NCBI GenBank assembly: GCA_028694645.1
Contig: JAQVKM010000001.1
Span: forward strand, 62,001-126,000
Direction: 5' to 3'
Origin: Bacilli bacterium
Lineage (GTDB): Bacteria; Bacillota_I; Bacilli_A; RF39; UBA660
Length of the DNA: 64,000 nt
Part shown: in pieces, positions 8,471 through 16,871 of the stretch
Layout of the letters: every line of letters begins with the position of its first letter
How positions within the stretch are numbered: the first letter of the stretch is position 1
Program-made: the position numbers and the translations under genes
The notes under the pieces: model-generated
What the model saw: only the letters and a program-made list of their open reading frames with translations
What the model was told of the DNA's origin: nothing
Database searches by the model: none

Positions 8471-8766
8471 AAATAATACAAATAAATAATAATTTAGAAG
8501 AACATATTAAAAATGAAATAATTATTTATTTTTATGCTGATTGGTGCAAATATTGTAATATGTTAACTCCAATAATAAATGAATATGAAAAAACAAATAA
8601 AAGTGATTTAATTATTGGGAAAATAAATATCGATGATAATCCTTTATTATCTTTAAAATATAATATTGAATATGTACCAACATTTATAAAATTTAAAAAT
8701 AATGAAATTATTTCATCTTGTGTTGTAACTTCAAAACAACAATTAGATGAATTATTGAATATATAA
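8467..8766 (+). CDS. Thioredoxin-like protein with a WCKYC active site
   Basis: A 99-residue paralogue of the preceding thioredoxin. YADWCKYCNMLTPIINEYE keeps the two active-site cysteines but replaces Gly-Pro with Lys-Tyr, and EYVPTFIKFKNNE keeps the cis-proline. A CxxC centre without proline usually makes the thiol more oxidising, as in glutaredoxins and disulfide isomerases, so the substrate or direction may differ from TrxA; that is inference. It has no signal peptide and is cytoplasmic. It starts inside the trxA stop codon (ATGA overlap) and ends before a strong terminator, completing a two-gene operon. Confidence 0.85.
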   Translation: MKIIQINNNLEEHIKNEIIIYFYADWCKYCNMLTPIINEYEKTNKSDLIIGKINIDDNPLLSLKYNIEYVPTFIKFKNNEIISSCVVTSKQQLDELLNI

Positions 8767-8785
8767 TAGTAAAATTATTAATGAT

Positions 8786-8811
8786 AAAAATTGATTAATT
8801 TCAATTTTTTT
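8786..8811 (+). terminator. Terminator of the thioredoxin operon
   Basis: A 9-bp stem (AAAAATTGA / TCAATTTTT), 6-base loop, followed by T residues, 20 bases after the stop codon. Confidence 0.75.
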
Positions 8812-8928
8812 GTGTTATAATTATACAGTTAATAGTAATATTTACTATTTTTTATTGGTAAAATTGGAAACGGCATTATATACTTCATAATGTGAACAAC
8901 ACAATGATTTAAATAGAAAGGAGTATTT

Positions 8929-9390
8929 ATGCCGGTAACTAAAAAAGAATCAATTATTTTTTCAATTATTATGGTAATTTGTATGGTTTTTGTAATGACT
9001 TTTTATAATATTTCATTACAAACCGGGTTAAGTTATAATAATTTTATTATTACTTTGTATTCGTTACCAATAACATTTTTAATAGCATGGTGTATTGAAT
9101 ATTTTTTTGTTGAAAAAAAAGTTCATTCATTAGCTAGTGAAATTATTGATTTTAAAACAACAGATAAAATATTAATTATAATTGTTATTTCTACATTAAC
9201 GGTTATATTTATGTGTCCATTAATGAGTTTAATAGCAGTATTATTACATAATCATAATAATATAGTAAATATACCATTAATATTTATTAAAACATTTGTT
9301 TTTAATTTACCTGTAGCTTTATTATCTCAATTATTATATATTGGTCCATTTGTTAGATTTGTTTTTAAAAAAATAAAAAAATATATTTGA
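8929..9390 (+). CDS. DUF2798-family membrane protein
   Basis: A 153-residue protein with four predicted membrane helices in two similar halves. The pattern MPVTKKESIIFSIIMVICMV with FVMTFYN, the NLPVALLSQLLYIGPFVRFV block and the repeated polar-Met/Asn positions match DUF2798, small membrane proteins of unknown function found next to transcription regulators and efflux genes. AAAGGAG precedes the start. Between a candidate -10 (TATAAT, 8816-8821) and the start lies a leader of about 100 bases with a CATTAT/ATAATG hairpin (8883-8900) that I cannot assign to a known regulatory RNA. Confidence 0.78.
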   Translation: MPVTKKESIIFSIIMVICMVFVMTFYNISLQTGLSYNNFIITLYSLPITFLIAWCIEYFFVEKKVHSLASEIIDFKTTDKILIIIVISTLTVIFMCPLMSLIAVLLHNHNNIVNIPLIFIKTFVFNLPVALLSQLLYIGPFVRFVFKKIKKYI

Positions 9391-9396
9391 TATAAT

Positions 9397-9425
9397 TTGA
9401 CAATATATAAAAAATAATATATATT
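9397..9425 (+). promoter_or_regulatory. Sigma-A promoter
   Basis: TTGACA at 9397-9402 and TATATT at 9420-9425 with a 17-base spacer, immediately upstream of the UDG-fold-like gene. The predicted transcript would begin at or just inside the hairpin that covers its ribosome-binding site. Confidence 0.6.
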
Positions 9426-9427
9426 AT

Positions 9428-9445
9428 GTTCCATTAAGGGGGAAC
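9428..9445 (+). promoter_or_regulatory. Hairpin enclosing the ribosome-binding site
   Basis: GTTCC (9428-9432) and GGAAC (9441-9445) pair around the AAGGG part of the ribosome-binding site, three bases before the ATG at 9449. It could lower translation, but the stem is only five base pairs and part of it may be upstream of the transcript start. Confidence 0.35.
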
Positions 9446-9448
9446 ATC

Positions 9449-10105
9449 ATGGAAATGGATTATTTTATTAGATCAGCTGCAAATATTATTTTGCCACATA
9501 TTGATGATAATACATCATTGCCTTTATTAATGCCATCAGATGATGAATTTTTAGAAAAAAGAAGAAACAGCTATCAATTGATGTATATTGGTCAAGAAAA
9601 TCCAGGTTGGTTAAATTGGATGGAAGAGTTTGATTTAGAAAAAATTCAACAAAAATATATAGATCAGTTAAAACATTTTATGAATTTAGGATCAAAAACA
9701 ACAACACCTTTCTGGGGATTTTTAAGAGAAATTAAAAATGATTTAAATGAAGATAATCTTATTTGGACAAATTGCTTATTATTAGGTAGTAAATATGGAA
9801 ATAAAAGAGCTCATAATTATAAAGACATAGAAAAAATTTCATTGCTTAATTTAATATATTTATATAAATATTTTAAACCAGATTGTGTTGTAATTGTAGC
9901 AGGGCCAGAGAATCCATATTATACAATAATTCAATATTTTTTAGAAGAAATAGATTCTTCTTTAAGAGGGAAATGTCCTGATAAAAGAAATTTATTAGTA
10001 TCAGATTTAAATATGAATATTCATTATACATATCATCCACAAGCATTAGCTAGAGGAAATGTATTTGGTGAAGTTGCTGAAAAAGTTAAAACATATGTAA
10101 AATAA
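9449..10105 (+). CDS. Possible uracil-DNA glycosylase-fold protein
   Basis: A 218-residue soluble protein. The first conserved block, LMYIGQENPGWLNWM, resembles the GEAPG loop of uracil-DNA glycosylase superfamily proteins. LIWTNCLLLG, CVVIVAGPEN and the C-terminal TYHPQALARG sit where the strand, central strand and HPS/HPA loops of that fold occur. A catalytic Asp in the first loop is not obvious (Glu and Asn are present), so enzymatic activity is uncertain, and a carbohydrate- or nucleotide-binding relative is possible. It stands alone with its own promoter and a perfect palindromic terminator. A structure prediction would settle the fold. Confidence 0.45.
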   Translation: MEMDYFIRSAANIILPHIDDNTSLPLLMPSDDEFLEKRRNSYQLMYIGQENPGWLNWMEEFDLEKIQQKYIDQLKHFMNLGSKTTTPFWGFLREIKNDLNEDNLIWTNCLLLGSKYGNKRAHNYKDIEKISLLNLIYLYKYFKPDCVVIVAGPENPYYTIIQYFLEEIDSSLRGKCPDKRNLLVSDLNMNIHYTYHPQALARGNVFGEVAEKVKTYVK

Positions 10106-10129
10106 CAAGAAATTTCTTGTTTTTTTTTG
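10104..10129 (+). terminator. Rho-independent terminator
   Basis: A perfect palindrome AACAAGAAATTTCTTGTT followed by eight or more T, overlapping the stop codon of the preceding gene. Confidence 0.85.
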
Positions 10130-10135
10130 TATAAA

Positions 10136-10163
10136 TTGAAAAAAAATAAAAATGTGCTATAAT
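10136..10163 (+). promoter_or_regulatory. Sigma-A promoter of the FIST-ALDH unit
   Basis: TTGAAA at 10136-10141 and TATAAT at 10158-10163 with a 16-base spacer; predicted start near 10170. Confidence 0.6.
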
Positions 10164-10170
10164 TAATAAT

Positions 10171-10319
10171 AGAGGGATGGTAGCAAAAATCAATGTCTAT
10201 GGTTATTATCGGTTTAGACCGTTAATATAAGTAGTATTTTAAAAATCTAATTATTTAAAATACTTAAAGTGGAAAGTGAAAAACTGAAGCAAAAAAGAGA
10301 AAGAAATGGAGTTGGTTAG
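10171..10319 (+). ncRNA. Structured 5' leader of unknown class
   Basis: About 150 transcribed bases precede the FIST gene. They contain a small hairpin (CGGT-TTAG-ACCG, 10210-10221, extended by ATTA/TAAT), a long 11-bp hairpin (10233-10243 with 10254-10264), and unpaired purine-rich flanks (GAGGGATGGTAGC at the 5' end, GGAAAGTGAAAAACTGAAGC on the 3' side). There is no internal terminator, so any control would be at translation. I compared it by eye with T-box, c-di-GMP-I/II, SAM, TPP, lysine, glycine, purine and ZTP aptamers and found no match. It may be an unclassified cis-regulatory RNA or an ordinary structured leader. Confidence 0.4.
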
Positions 10320-11483
10320 GTGTTAAAATCAAAAGTAGGCTTTAGTACAGAAAAAGACAGTTTCAATAGTGGAGTAGAAACTGCCTACAAAACTACACAA
10401 GGATTAACAAATCCTAAAGTAGCTTTATACTTCACATCTTCAAAATATGTTGAAGAAGATGCAGTAAAAGGATTTAGAAGTATACTTCCAAATCTACCTT
10501 TAGTTGGATGTACATCTTCTGGAGCTATTATAACAAATGATGGCATAATTTCAGGAGAAAACGGATTTTCAGGAGCAATGATTTTTGATGATGAAGATTT
10601 GATTATTGGTGTTGCTGGAAGTGAAAAACAAAAAGATGCTAGAGAAACAGGTAGAAAAATAGCATTAGAAGCAATTAAAAATTCAAAAAGTCATTTAAGA
10701 CCTTCATATTTTTATATGGTAGCTAATCCAGCAGAAGAAGAATCATATGTTAAAGGAATTCAAGATATAATTGGAAGAGTTCCATTTTTTGGAGGTTCTA
10801 CAGCTGATGATGCAGTAGAAGGTGAATGGAGAATTTTCTGTAATGACAAAGTATTTACAGAAGGATGTGCTGTAGTATTCTTTTACACAAATAAACGTGT
10901 AGTTACAGAATATACTGGTGCTTATAATGAAACAAATACAAGAGGAATTATAACAAAAATAAATGGTCGTACATTGATGGAAATTGATAATGTGCCAGCA
11001 TTACAAAAATATGCAGAATGGCGTAATATGAATCCAGAAGATTTAAAAGGATTAAATTTGCTTAGTGCAACAATTTTAAATCCACTAGGAGTAAAAGATC
11101 CAACAGGCAGATTAACTTTAATTCGTCATCCTATGGTTGGTAATGATGATTATTCAATGAATATTGGAAATGACTTAGCTGTTGGAACTTGTGTTAATAT
11201 GATGGAGTCTACTGTAGATGAATTAATATCAAGTACAAAAGATGTAGCTTTAACAGTTAAAAATAAATTAAATGATAAAGTAGGAGCTTATTTCTTTGTT
11301 CACTGTGGAGGACGTAAACTTGGTATTGGTAATCGTATGGAAGAAGTTTATGAAAATTTAAAACAAGTTTGTGGAGAAACTCCATTTATGACTATATTTA
11401 CTTTTGGAGAATATGGTTATAATGAACATTCTTCAAATTCTTGTGGAGGATTAATGTTATCATTTACAGGATTTGGAAAATAG
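10320..11483 (+). CDS. FIST-domain sensor protein
   Basis: A 387-residue soluble protein with an N-terminal FIST_N domain (residues about 20-200: VALYFTSSKYVEEDAVKGF, LPLVGCTSSGAII, VPFFGGSTADD) and a C-terminal FIST_C domain (about 210-370: LMEIDNVPALQKYAEWR, ending with FGEYGY and NSCGGLMLSF). FIST proteins are proposed small-ligand sensors, usually linked to signal transduction; here the domain is free-standing and nine bases upstream of an aldehyde dehydrogenase, which suggests it senses or handles that enzyme's substrate. The start is GTG 10320 with GGAG nine bases upstream. No output domain is attached. Confidence 0.88.
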   Translation: MLKSKVGFSTEKDSFNSGVETAYKTTQGLTNPKVALYFTSSKYVEEDAVKGFRSILPNLPLVGCTSSGAIITNDGIISGENGFSGAMIFDDEDLIIGVAGSEKQKDARETGRKIALEAIKNSKSHLRPSYFYMVANPAEEESYVKGIQDIIGRVPFFGGSTADDAVEGEWRIFCNDKVFTEGCAVVFFYTNKRVVTEYTGAYNETNTRGIITKINGRTLMEIDNVPALQKYAEWRNMNPEDLKGLNLLSATILNPLGVKDPTGRLTLIRHPMVGNDDYSMNIGNDLAVGTCVNMMESTVDELISSTKDVALTVKNKLNDKVGAYFFVHCGGRKLGIGNRMEEVYENLKQVCGETPFMTIFTFGEYGYNEHSSNSCGGLMLSFTGFGK

Positions 11484-11492
11484 GTGAAGTAA

Positions 11493-12926
11493 ATGAAAAA
11501 TTTAATAGGAAAAGATTGGTGTGATTCTTCAAATAATAAAACTATAGAAGTAATTAATCCAGCAACTTCTGAATTTATTGATTTTGTTCCAGATGCTTCT
11601 ATTGATGATGTTAAAAAAGCAGTAGAAGAAGCTAATAAAGCTTTAAAAGATTGGGGTAATACACCTTTATATCAAAGAGCTGAATTATTAATGAAATTCA
11701 ATGATTTAGTTAAAAGAGATTTTGATAAATTAGCTGAATTATTATCAAATGAAACAGGAAAACCAATTAAAGAAGCAATAAATGAAATTAATAATATTGA
11801 TATAGCTATTAAAGCTTTTTGTGAAAAAGCTAAACATGAGTATGGCAATGTTATAGAATCAGGACAAGAAAAAGGTAATGAAAAAACAATTCAAATGACA
11901 ATATCACAACCATTAGGAGTTGTGGTAGCTATTTTACCTTTTAATTTTCCATGTGACTTATTTTGTCAAAAAGTTCCAAGTGCTTTATTGATGGGAAATT
12001 CAATAATTGTAAAACCATCAACATATAATCCACTTACAGTTACTTCATTAGTTGAACTTTTAATAGAAGCAGGAATACCTTATGGTGTTGTTCAAGTAAT
12101 AAGTGGTGGAGTTGAAGTTGCACAAAGTTTAGCTAGTAATAAAAATGTAGCTTTAGTTTCATTAACTGGATCAACAACAGCTGGGAAAGATGTTCTTAAA
12201 TTATCTAGTGAAAACTTGACTCATACAATGTTAGAATTAGGTGGTAATGATGCATTTATTTTAGCTGAAGATGGAGATGTTGATTTAGCTGTTGAAGAAA
12301 CAATATGGGGAAGATTATATAATACTGGACAAGTTTGTTGTGCTAGTAAAAGATTTTTAATTCATAAAAATGTTAAAACAGAATATATTGAAAAATTAAT
12401 ATCTAAAATTAAGACTTTAAAAGTAGGATTACCTTCTAATAAAGATACTGATATTGGGTGTTTAATAAATGAAAATGCAGCAATAAGAGTTGAAGAACAA
12501 GTTAAAAAAACAATTGATCAAGGAGCTAAATTAGTTTATGGTGGTAGAAGAAATAAAGCTTTCTTTGAACCCACAATATTAGATAATGTAACTAAAGATA
12601 TGGATGTAGCTAAAGATATGGAAATATTTGGACCAGTTATATCAATAATTGAATTTGAAGATATAGCTGAAGCTGTTGAAATAGCTAATTCATCTTCGTT
12701 TGGATTATCTGGATCAATAATAACATCAAATATGAAAACTGCTTTTGATGTATCTAAATCATTAGAATGTGGTGGAGTAGTAATAAATGGAGCTAGTTTC
12801 TTTAGATCGTTTGAAATGCCTTTTGGAGGATGGAAGCATTCTGGAATTGGTAATGAAGGAGTTATGTCAACTTTACATGAAATGTCACATACAAAAACAA
12901 TAATACTTAAAAATATAGAAAAATAG
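11493..12926 (+). CDS. NAD(P)-dependent aldehyde dehydrogenase
   Basis: A 477-residue ALDH-superfamily enzyme that oxidises an aldehyde to an acid with NAD(P). The catalytic pair is visible: Glu in MLELGGNDAF (about 250) and Cys in YNTGQVCCASKRF (about 283). The cofactor-binding stretch VVAILPFNFPCDL, the glycine motif LTGSTTAG and EIFGPVIS are also intact. The N-terminus (NPATSEFIDFVPDAS) and overall pattern resemble succinate-semialdehyde and related broad-range dehydrogenases; I would not name the substrate. It follows the FIST gene by nine bases with GGTGAAG as ribosome-binding site, so both share the structured leader. A bidirectional terminator follows. Confidence 0.92.
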   Translation: MKNLIGKDWCDSSNNKTIEVINPATSEFIDFVPDASIDDVKKAVEEANKALKDWGNTPLYQRAELLMKFNDLVKRDFDKLAELLSNETGKPIKEAINEINNIDIAIKAFCEKAKHEYGNVIESGQEKGNEKTIQMTISQPLGVVVAILPFNFPCDLFCQKVPSALLMGNSIIVKPSTYNPLTVTSLVELLIEAGIPYGVVQVISGGVEVAQSLASNKNVALVSLTGSTTAGKDVLKLSSENLTHTMLELGGNDAFILAEDGDVDLAVEETIWGRLYNTGQVCCASKRFLIHKNVKTEYIEKLISKIKTLKVGLPSNKDTDIGCLINENAAIRVEEQVKKTIDQGAKLVYGGRRNKAFFEPTILDNVTKDMDVAKDMEIFGPVISIIEFEDIAEAVEIANSSSFGLSGSIITSNMKTAFDVSKSLECGGVVINGASFFRSFEMPFGGWKHSGIGNEGVMSTLHEMSHTKTIILKNIEK

Positions 12927-12933
12927 GTAATAT

Positions 12934-12964
12934 AAAAATATAATCATTTGATTATATTTTTTTT
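12934..12964. terminator. Bidirectional terminator
   Basis: A 13-bp inverted repeat (AAAAATATAATCA / TGATTATATTTTT) with a run of T, shared by the aldehyde dehydrogenase and the convergent serine hydrolase. Confidence 0.8.
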
Positions 12965-14220
12965 GTTAATATTTTATTTTGTATAGATATTTTATTCAAA
13001 TCATTAATTTTATCTAAATATCTTTCAAATACTTTTAAAATAAATACAGTATTCATAATAGTATTTTTATATTTATCCATTTTGTAAACATAATCTTTTG
13101 GTTTTTTTCCTGTACTTGTAGATAAAGGATTTGTTAAGAAGTTGGCTGAAAATTGATTTATAGGATCATAAAGGGCCCAAGTTCCAGTAAAACCAGAAGA
13201 AGCAAAAGCTTTATTGCTGGCTAAAGAAGGAACTTCACTAACATCTAATCCAAGAGGATGTTTTATATAAAACATTCCCATTTTATTATTTTTATCATTT
13301 AAATTTTCAAAATTTCTTTTTCTAATTATTTCTTCATAATATCTTGAATTAGGATTTAATAATTTGCTTAATTTTAATAAATCTTGTGAAGTAGAAAATA
13401 CTCCAGCATGTCCAGCTATTCCACCAACGACTCTACATTTAGGGTTATTAACAGTATGTAGTGAACGATAATTGCTTCCTGTTACTGGTATTTTCAAATG
13501 AGGATTAAATCCAGTATTTTCCATTTTTAATTTTTTTATAAATAAATCATTAAAAACATTTTCATAATCAAATAATTGCCCAGCTATCATATAAGGAATG
13601 TCTGAATAATGAAATTGATCATTTTTAATATATGATTCTCTTAATAATTGATAAGCTTGATTTTTATCAAAAATAAATTTTTTTTGAAAATTTGTATCAT
13701 CTATTCTAAGACTAGTTTCAATATTATAATCAAATCGTAAAGCATCTATTAAAGAAATATTTAGATTTTTAAATTCTTTATTAATTAAGTTTATATTAGA
13801 GTACATATTAATATTTCCCTTTTTATGTTCTTCAAAAACAGCTAGAGCTAAAAATAATTTAGATATTGAAGCTAAATCAAATCTAGTATCAGGGCTTATA
13901 TCTTTTTTATAATGAGTACTGTTAATACCGCCATAAACAGAACTTGTTATACCACTGTCTAATTTAATTGAACTAGATATACCAGGTGTTAATTTTAATT
14001 CATTTATAATAATATCTGATAATTGTTGATATTCCATAGATAATGTATCTATTATTTCAGGTATCGTTTTTACATCAGCCTCAGCCATTATTGTTAATGA
14101 TTTTAACTTATTTATAATCTCTAATTTTTGTTCTTTATCTAAATTACCACCATTTAATTTCATTTCATCATAAACTTCTTGTGATGATTTTTGAATTAAT
14201 TCTCTTATTATTTTATTCAT
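12952..14220 (-). CDS. Beta-lactamase-family serine hydrolase
   Basis: A 422-residue protein of the class C beta-lactamase/DD-peptidase fold. The nucleophile motif SxxK is in RFDLASISKLFLALAVF (about residues 130-145) and the second motif YxN-like block is FHYSDIPYMIAG (Asp in place of Asn). A late GGIAGHAGVFSTSQDLL block supplies the third motif region. No signal peptide is present and the first 85 residues are helical and hydrophilic, so a cytoplasmic esterase or peptidase is as likely as a wall enzyme. AAAGGGGGC precedes the start. It reads toward the ALDH gene and is divergent from the HEPN gene. Confidence 0.8.
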   Translation of the reverse strand: MNKIIRELIQKSSQEVYDEMKLNGGNLDKEQKLEIINKLKSLTIMAEADVKTIPEIIDTLSMEYQQLSDIIINELKLTPGISSSIKLDSGITSSVYGGINSTHYKKDISPDTRFDLASISKLFLALAVFEEHKKGNINMYSNINLINKEFKNLNISLIDALRFDYNIETSLRIDDTNFQKKFIFDKNQAYQLLRESYIKNDQFHYSDIPYMIAGQLFDYENVFNDLFIKKLKMENTGFNPHLKIPVTGSNYRSLHTVNNPKCRVVGGIAGHAGVFSTSQDLLKLSKLLNPNSRYYEEIIRKRNFENLNDKNNKMGMFYIKHPLGLDVSEVPSLASNKAFASSGFTGTWALYDPINQFSANFLTNPLSTSTGKKPKDYVYKMDKYKNTIMNTVFILKVFERYLDKINDLNKISIQNKILTKKI

Positions 14221-14337
14221 ATATGTGCCCCCTTTTTAATAGGCTTATATTATAACATTAAATTTATTTTTGTCAAATATAAATATATTGATTTTTAATG
14301 AATTTAGTATTATAATAAGCAAATATTTGGAGGTTTT

Positions 14338-16110
14338 ATGGAAAAACAAACAGTTAGTGAATTTTATAATGGATCAGCTTCATATTATTGGTATTTAAAT
14401 CATTATTATAGTGATAAAAATATTAATTTTAATATTTTTAATAATGAACAATATCAAATAGGAGCTCAAGTTTCTTTAATTTCGCTATTTTTTTTAATAA
14501 AAAAAGAAGATTTAGTAGAAAAAGAAGGTGACTTATCTTTTTCTTCTAAAGTAATAGATGAAAAATTAGAAGAAAACATATCTTTTTTAGCTAAAAAAGA
14601 AAATAGCAAATATGTAATAGATAATTATTTATTTAATGAACCTACTGAAATTATAGCATTAATCAGAAATAAATTAGCTCATGGAGACTATGAAATAGAT
14701 TATACAAATGATGGAAGTATTATTTTGAATAAAGAAAGTTTTAAAATAAAAATTCCTTTGAAAAAACTAAATTTATTAATATGTTCTTCAATTGAAAGTT
14801 TAATTTGTTATTCAAAAACTAAAAAAATATCTAGGATAATGTCTTTTTGTCCTATTAATTTAAAAACAACTGAAATAATAAAAAATAAAGAAGAATTAGT
14901 TAATGTAATTAAAACAATAGAAGTTTCTAATTATATTTTAGAAAGCAAAAATAATAATTATATTTCTAAAAAATCATTAGATTACTTTAAAATATATATT
15001 GATGTTTTAAAGCAAAATCAACAAACAAAACAAGATGATGATCGAATATTATTAAAACTTGAAAAGCAATTTGAAAGTGATAATACTGATTTAATAATAT
15101 CAAGTAAAAAAATTAAATTGCAAGAAGATATAAATAAAATAATTAAGATGTTTGAAAATGAAAATTTATATAATGCTCAGAATTTAGAAACACAAATTAA
15201 ATTTTTAACTTTACGTGTTTTAGAAATAATAGAACCCAATTATTTAAATAGTGGATTATTGCCTGGAATATTATATAATCTTATTTTGATAAGCAAAATA
15301 TATGAAACAAAAAATCTAGATATGATAAATTTAATAAAAACAGAGTTAAGTAATAATTATAATTTATATAAACTATATTCAACAGAAATGTTTATATCAT
15401 CTATATTAATGCAATTTTATACATTATTTTGTTTTCCTTTTGATAATATATATTTAAATAAAAGATATTCTTTAAATAGAGAAAATTGTTTTGATTTTGG
15501 TAAACTTAATTTAGATTTTGTTAATCCAACAAAATTGACAATATATAATATTCCATTAGATGAAGCTTTAAAAGCAAAAGAAAGTTCAATAAAAGAATTA
15601 TCAGAAATAAAAAATAATTTATTAAGAGAAAAAACAAATTTAGAAAAAGTTACAATATTAAATAATACTCAAGCAATTGAAATTATTAATGATAATATTA
15701 TAAGATTAAATCAAAAATATAATTGCATTTTATCTAAAGTAAATATAAATAGTGATAAACATATTCAAATAAAAGAAGACTATATAAAAAATGAAAAATA
15801 CTTTAAAAATAGAGCTATTATAGAAGGTATTAGAAATGCTATAGCACATGGTAATATTAAAATAAATAAATACAAAGAAGTTAGTAATTTTAAAAATACC
15901 ATTATTAGTTTCAAAGATATATATAATGAAAATATAGAGTTTGAACTTGATATAAGTATATCTGATTTTGAAAAATTATTTAGTGATGAAAATATTATTA
16001 CAATTCAAAAATTTTTAAATAACCAAAATGATGAAGAAATAAATAACGAAACCTCATTAAATAAATTTCAAAAAATAATTAATATAATTAAAAGAAGGTG
16101 TAATATATGA
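14338..16110 (+). CDS. Protein with two HEPN-type RxxxxH motifs
   Basis: A 590-residue protein of no family I can name. It contains two copies of one motif: ALIRNKLAHGDYEI (R110, H115) and GIRNAIAHGNIKI (R499, H504). Each is preceded by a helix and followed by a beta-hairpin-like stretch and another helix. R-N-x-x-x-H is the catalytic signature of HEPN ribonucleases found in toxins, abortive-infection proteins and Cas13. The 370 residues between are helical with coiled-coil character. No membrane segment is seen. GGAGG supports the start. The stop overlaps the start of the next gene by four bases, so the two proteins are probably made together. A defence or toxin-antitoxin role is inferred from motif and gene pairing only. 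Confidence 0.72.
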   Translation: MEKQTVSEFYNGSASYYWYLNHYYSDKNINFNIFNNEQYQIGAQVSLISLFFLIKKEDLVEKEGDLSFSSKVIDEKLEENISFLAKKENSKYVIDNYLFNEPTEIIALIRNKLAHGDYEIDYTNDGSIILNKESFKIKIPLKKLNLLICSSIESLICYSKTKKISRIMSFCPINLKTTEIIKNKEELVNVIKTIEVSNYILESKNNNYISKKSLDYFKIYIDVLKQNQQTKQDDDRILLKLEKQFESDNTDLIISSKKIKLQEDINKIIKMFENENLYNAQNLETQIKFLTLRVLEIIEPNYLNSGLLPGILYNLILISKIYETKNLDMINLIKTELSNNYNLYKLYSTEMFISSILMQFYTLFCFPFDNIYLNKRYSLNRENCFDFGKLNLDFVNPTKLTIYNIPLDEALKAKESSIKELSEIKNNLLREKTNLEKVTILNNTQAIEIINDNIIRLNQKYNCILSKVNINSDKHIQIKEDYIKNEKYFKNRAIIEGIRNAIAHGNIKINKYKEVSNFKNTIISFKDIYNENIEFELDISISDFEKLFSDENIITIQKFLNNQNDEEINNETSLNKFQKIINIIKRRCNI

Positions 16111-16787
16111 ATATAGAACAAATAATAGAAAATGGAAAAGAATTTTATGATGAACTAATACAGGACGAAAATGGCAGATTTAAGTCTTGGGAATATTGTT
16201 ATAGATTGTTTTATAATAATATTGATAATGAATTAACAGAAGAATTACTTGATTATCTTAGTTTAAATCTATTTATGTATTTAGCTAGTTGGGGAATGTA
16301 TAGAGGTTCATCATTTTTATTAAATAAAGATTATAAAATTCATAAACCGGTAATAAAAGAAATCTTTAATAAAAAATATAGATCTTTATTAGCTATAAAA
16401 AGTGAGGATTATTTAAAAATAGAAAATCAAGACAAATTAATTGAAATTGTTTCATTTATGCAAGAATATTACTTAAAAGTAAGAGAAAGTATTAAAGATA
16501 AGACAATAGAAAAAGGCGTTTCTGATACTTTAATAACTAAAATATTATTAGGAACTTTAGGTTGTGTACCAGCCTATGATGAATATTTTATTAAAGGAAT
16601 AAGAAAATACAAAGTAGCTTCTGGTATGTTTAATAATAAGTCAATAATTAATTTAGTAAACTTTTATATTAAATATGAAGATGTATTAGAAGAAGCAAGA
16701 GCAAATATGAATATAAAAGATGATAATATCAAATATCCACAAATGAAATTATTAGATATGTGTTTTTGGAAAGCTGGTAAAAGATAA
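16107..16787 (+). CDS. Unknown partner protein of the double-HEPN gene
   Basis: A 226-residue, mainly helical cytoplasmic protein. I cannot assign a function. The stretch MYLASWGMYRGSSFLLNKDY (residues about 68-87), together with TLGCVPAYDEYFIKGIRKY (about 148-166), looks like a strongly conserved family core and I believe similar proteins of unknown function are widespread in bacteria. It starts in the ATGA overlap with the double-HEPN gene, with AGAAGGTG as ribosome-binding site inside that gene. Tight coupling of a candidate RNase with a small partner is the usual layout of toxin-antitoxin and sensor-effector defence pairs; the partner could be inhibitor, sensor or cofactor. Confidence 0.75.
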   Translation: MNIEQIIENGKEFYDELIQDENGRFKSWEYCYRLFYNNIDNELTEELLDYLSLNLFMYLASWGMYRGSSFLLNKDYKIHKPVIKEIFNKKYRSLLAIKSEDYLKIENQDKLIEIVSFMQEYYLKVRESIKDKTIEKGVSDTLITKILLGTLGCVPAYDEYFIKGIRKYKVASGMFNNKSIINLVNFYIKYEDVLEEARANMNIKDDNIKYPQMKLLDMCFWKAGKR

Positions 16788-16810
16788 AAAAAAGATTTAT
16801 ATCTTTTTTT
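16787..16810 (+). terminator. Terminator of the HEPN operon
   Basis: A 10-bp stem (AAAAAAAGAT / ATCTTTTTTT) with loop TTAT directly after the stop codon. Confidence 0.8.
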
Positions 16811-16871
16811 ATTATTTTATATAGAAAAAAACCAAATTTTATATTATACTATTTAATAGGAGTAAGATAAA

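Noticed and set aside
10171..10319. FIST leader as T-box, c-di-GMP, SAM, lysine or TPP riboswitch
   Set aside because: Core sequences of these classes (e.g. GGGTGGNACCGCG, GACGCAAA, CTGAGA) are absent.
14338..16110. Cas13-like effector because of two RxxxxH motifs
   Set aside because: No CRISPR array, no Cas1/Cas2, and the protein is about half of Cas13 size with a different motif spacing; only the general HEPN signature is supported.
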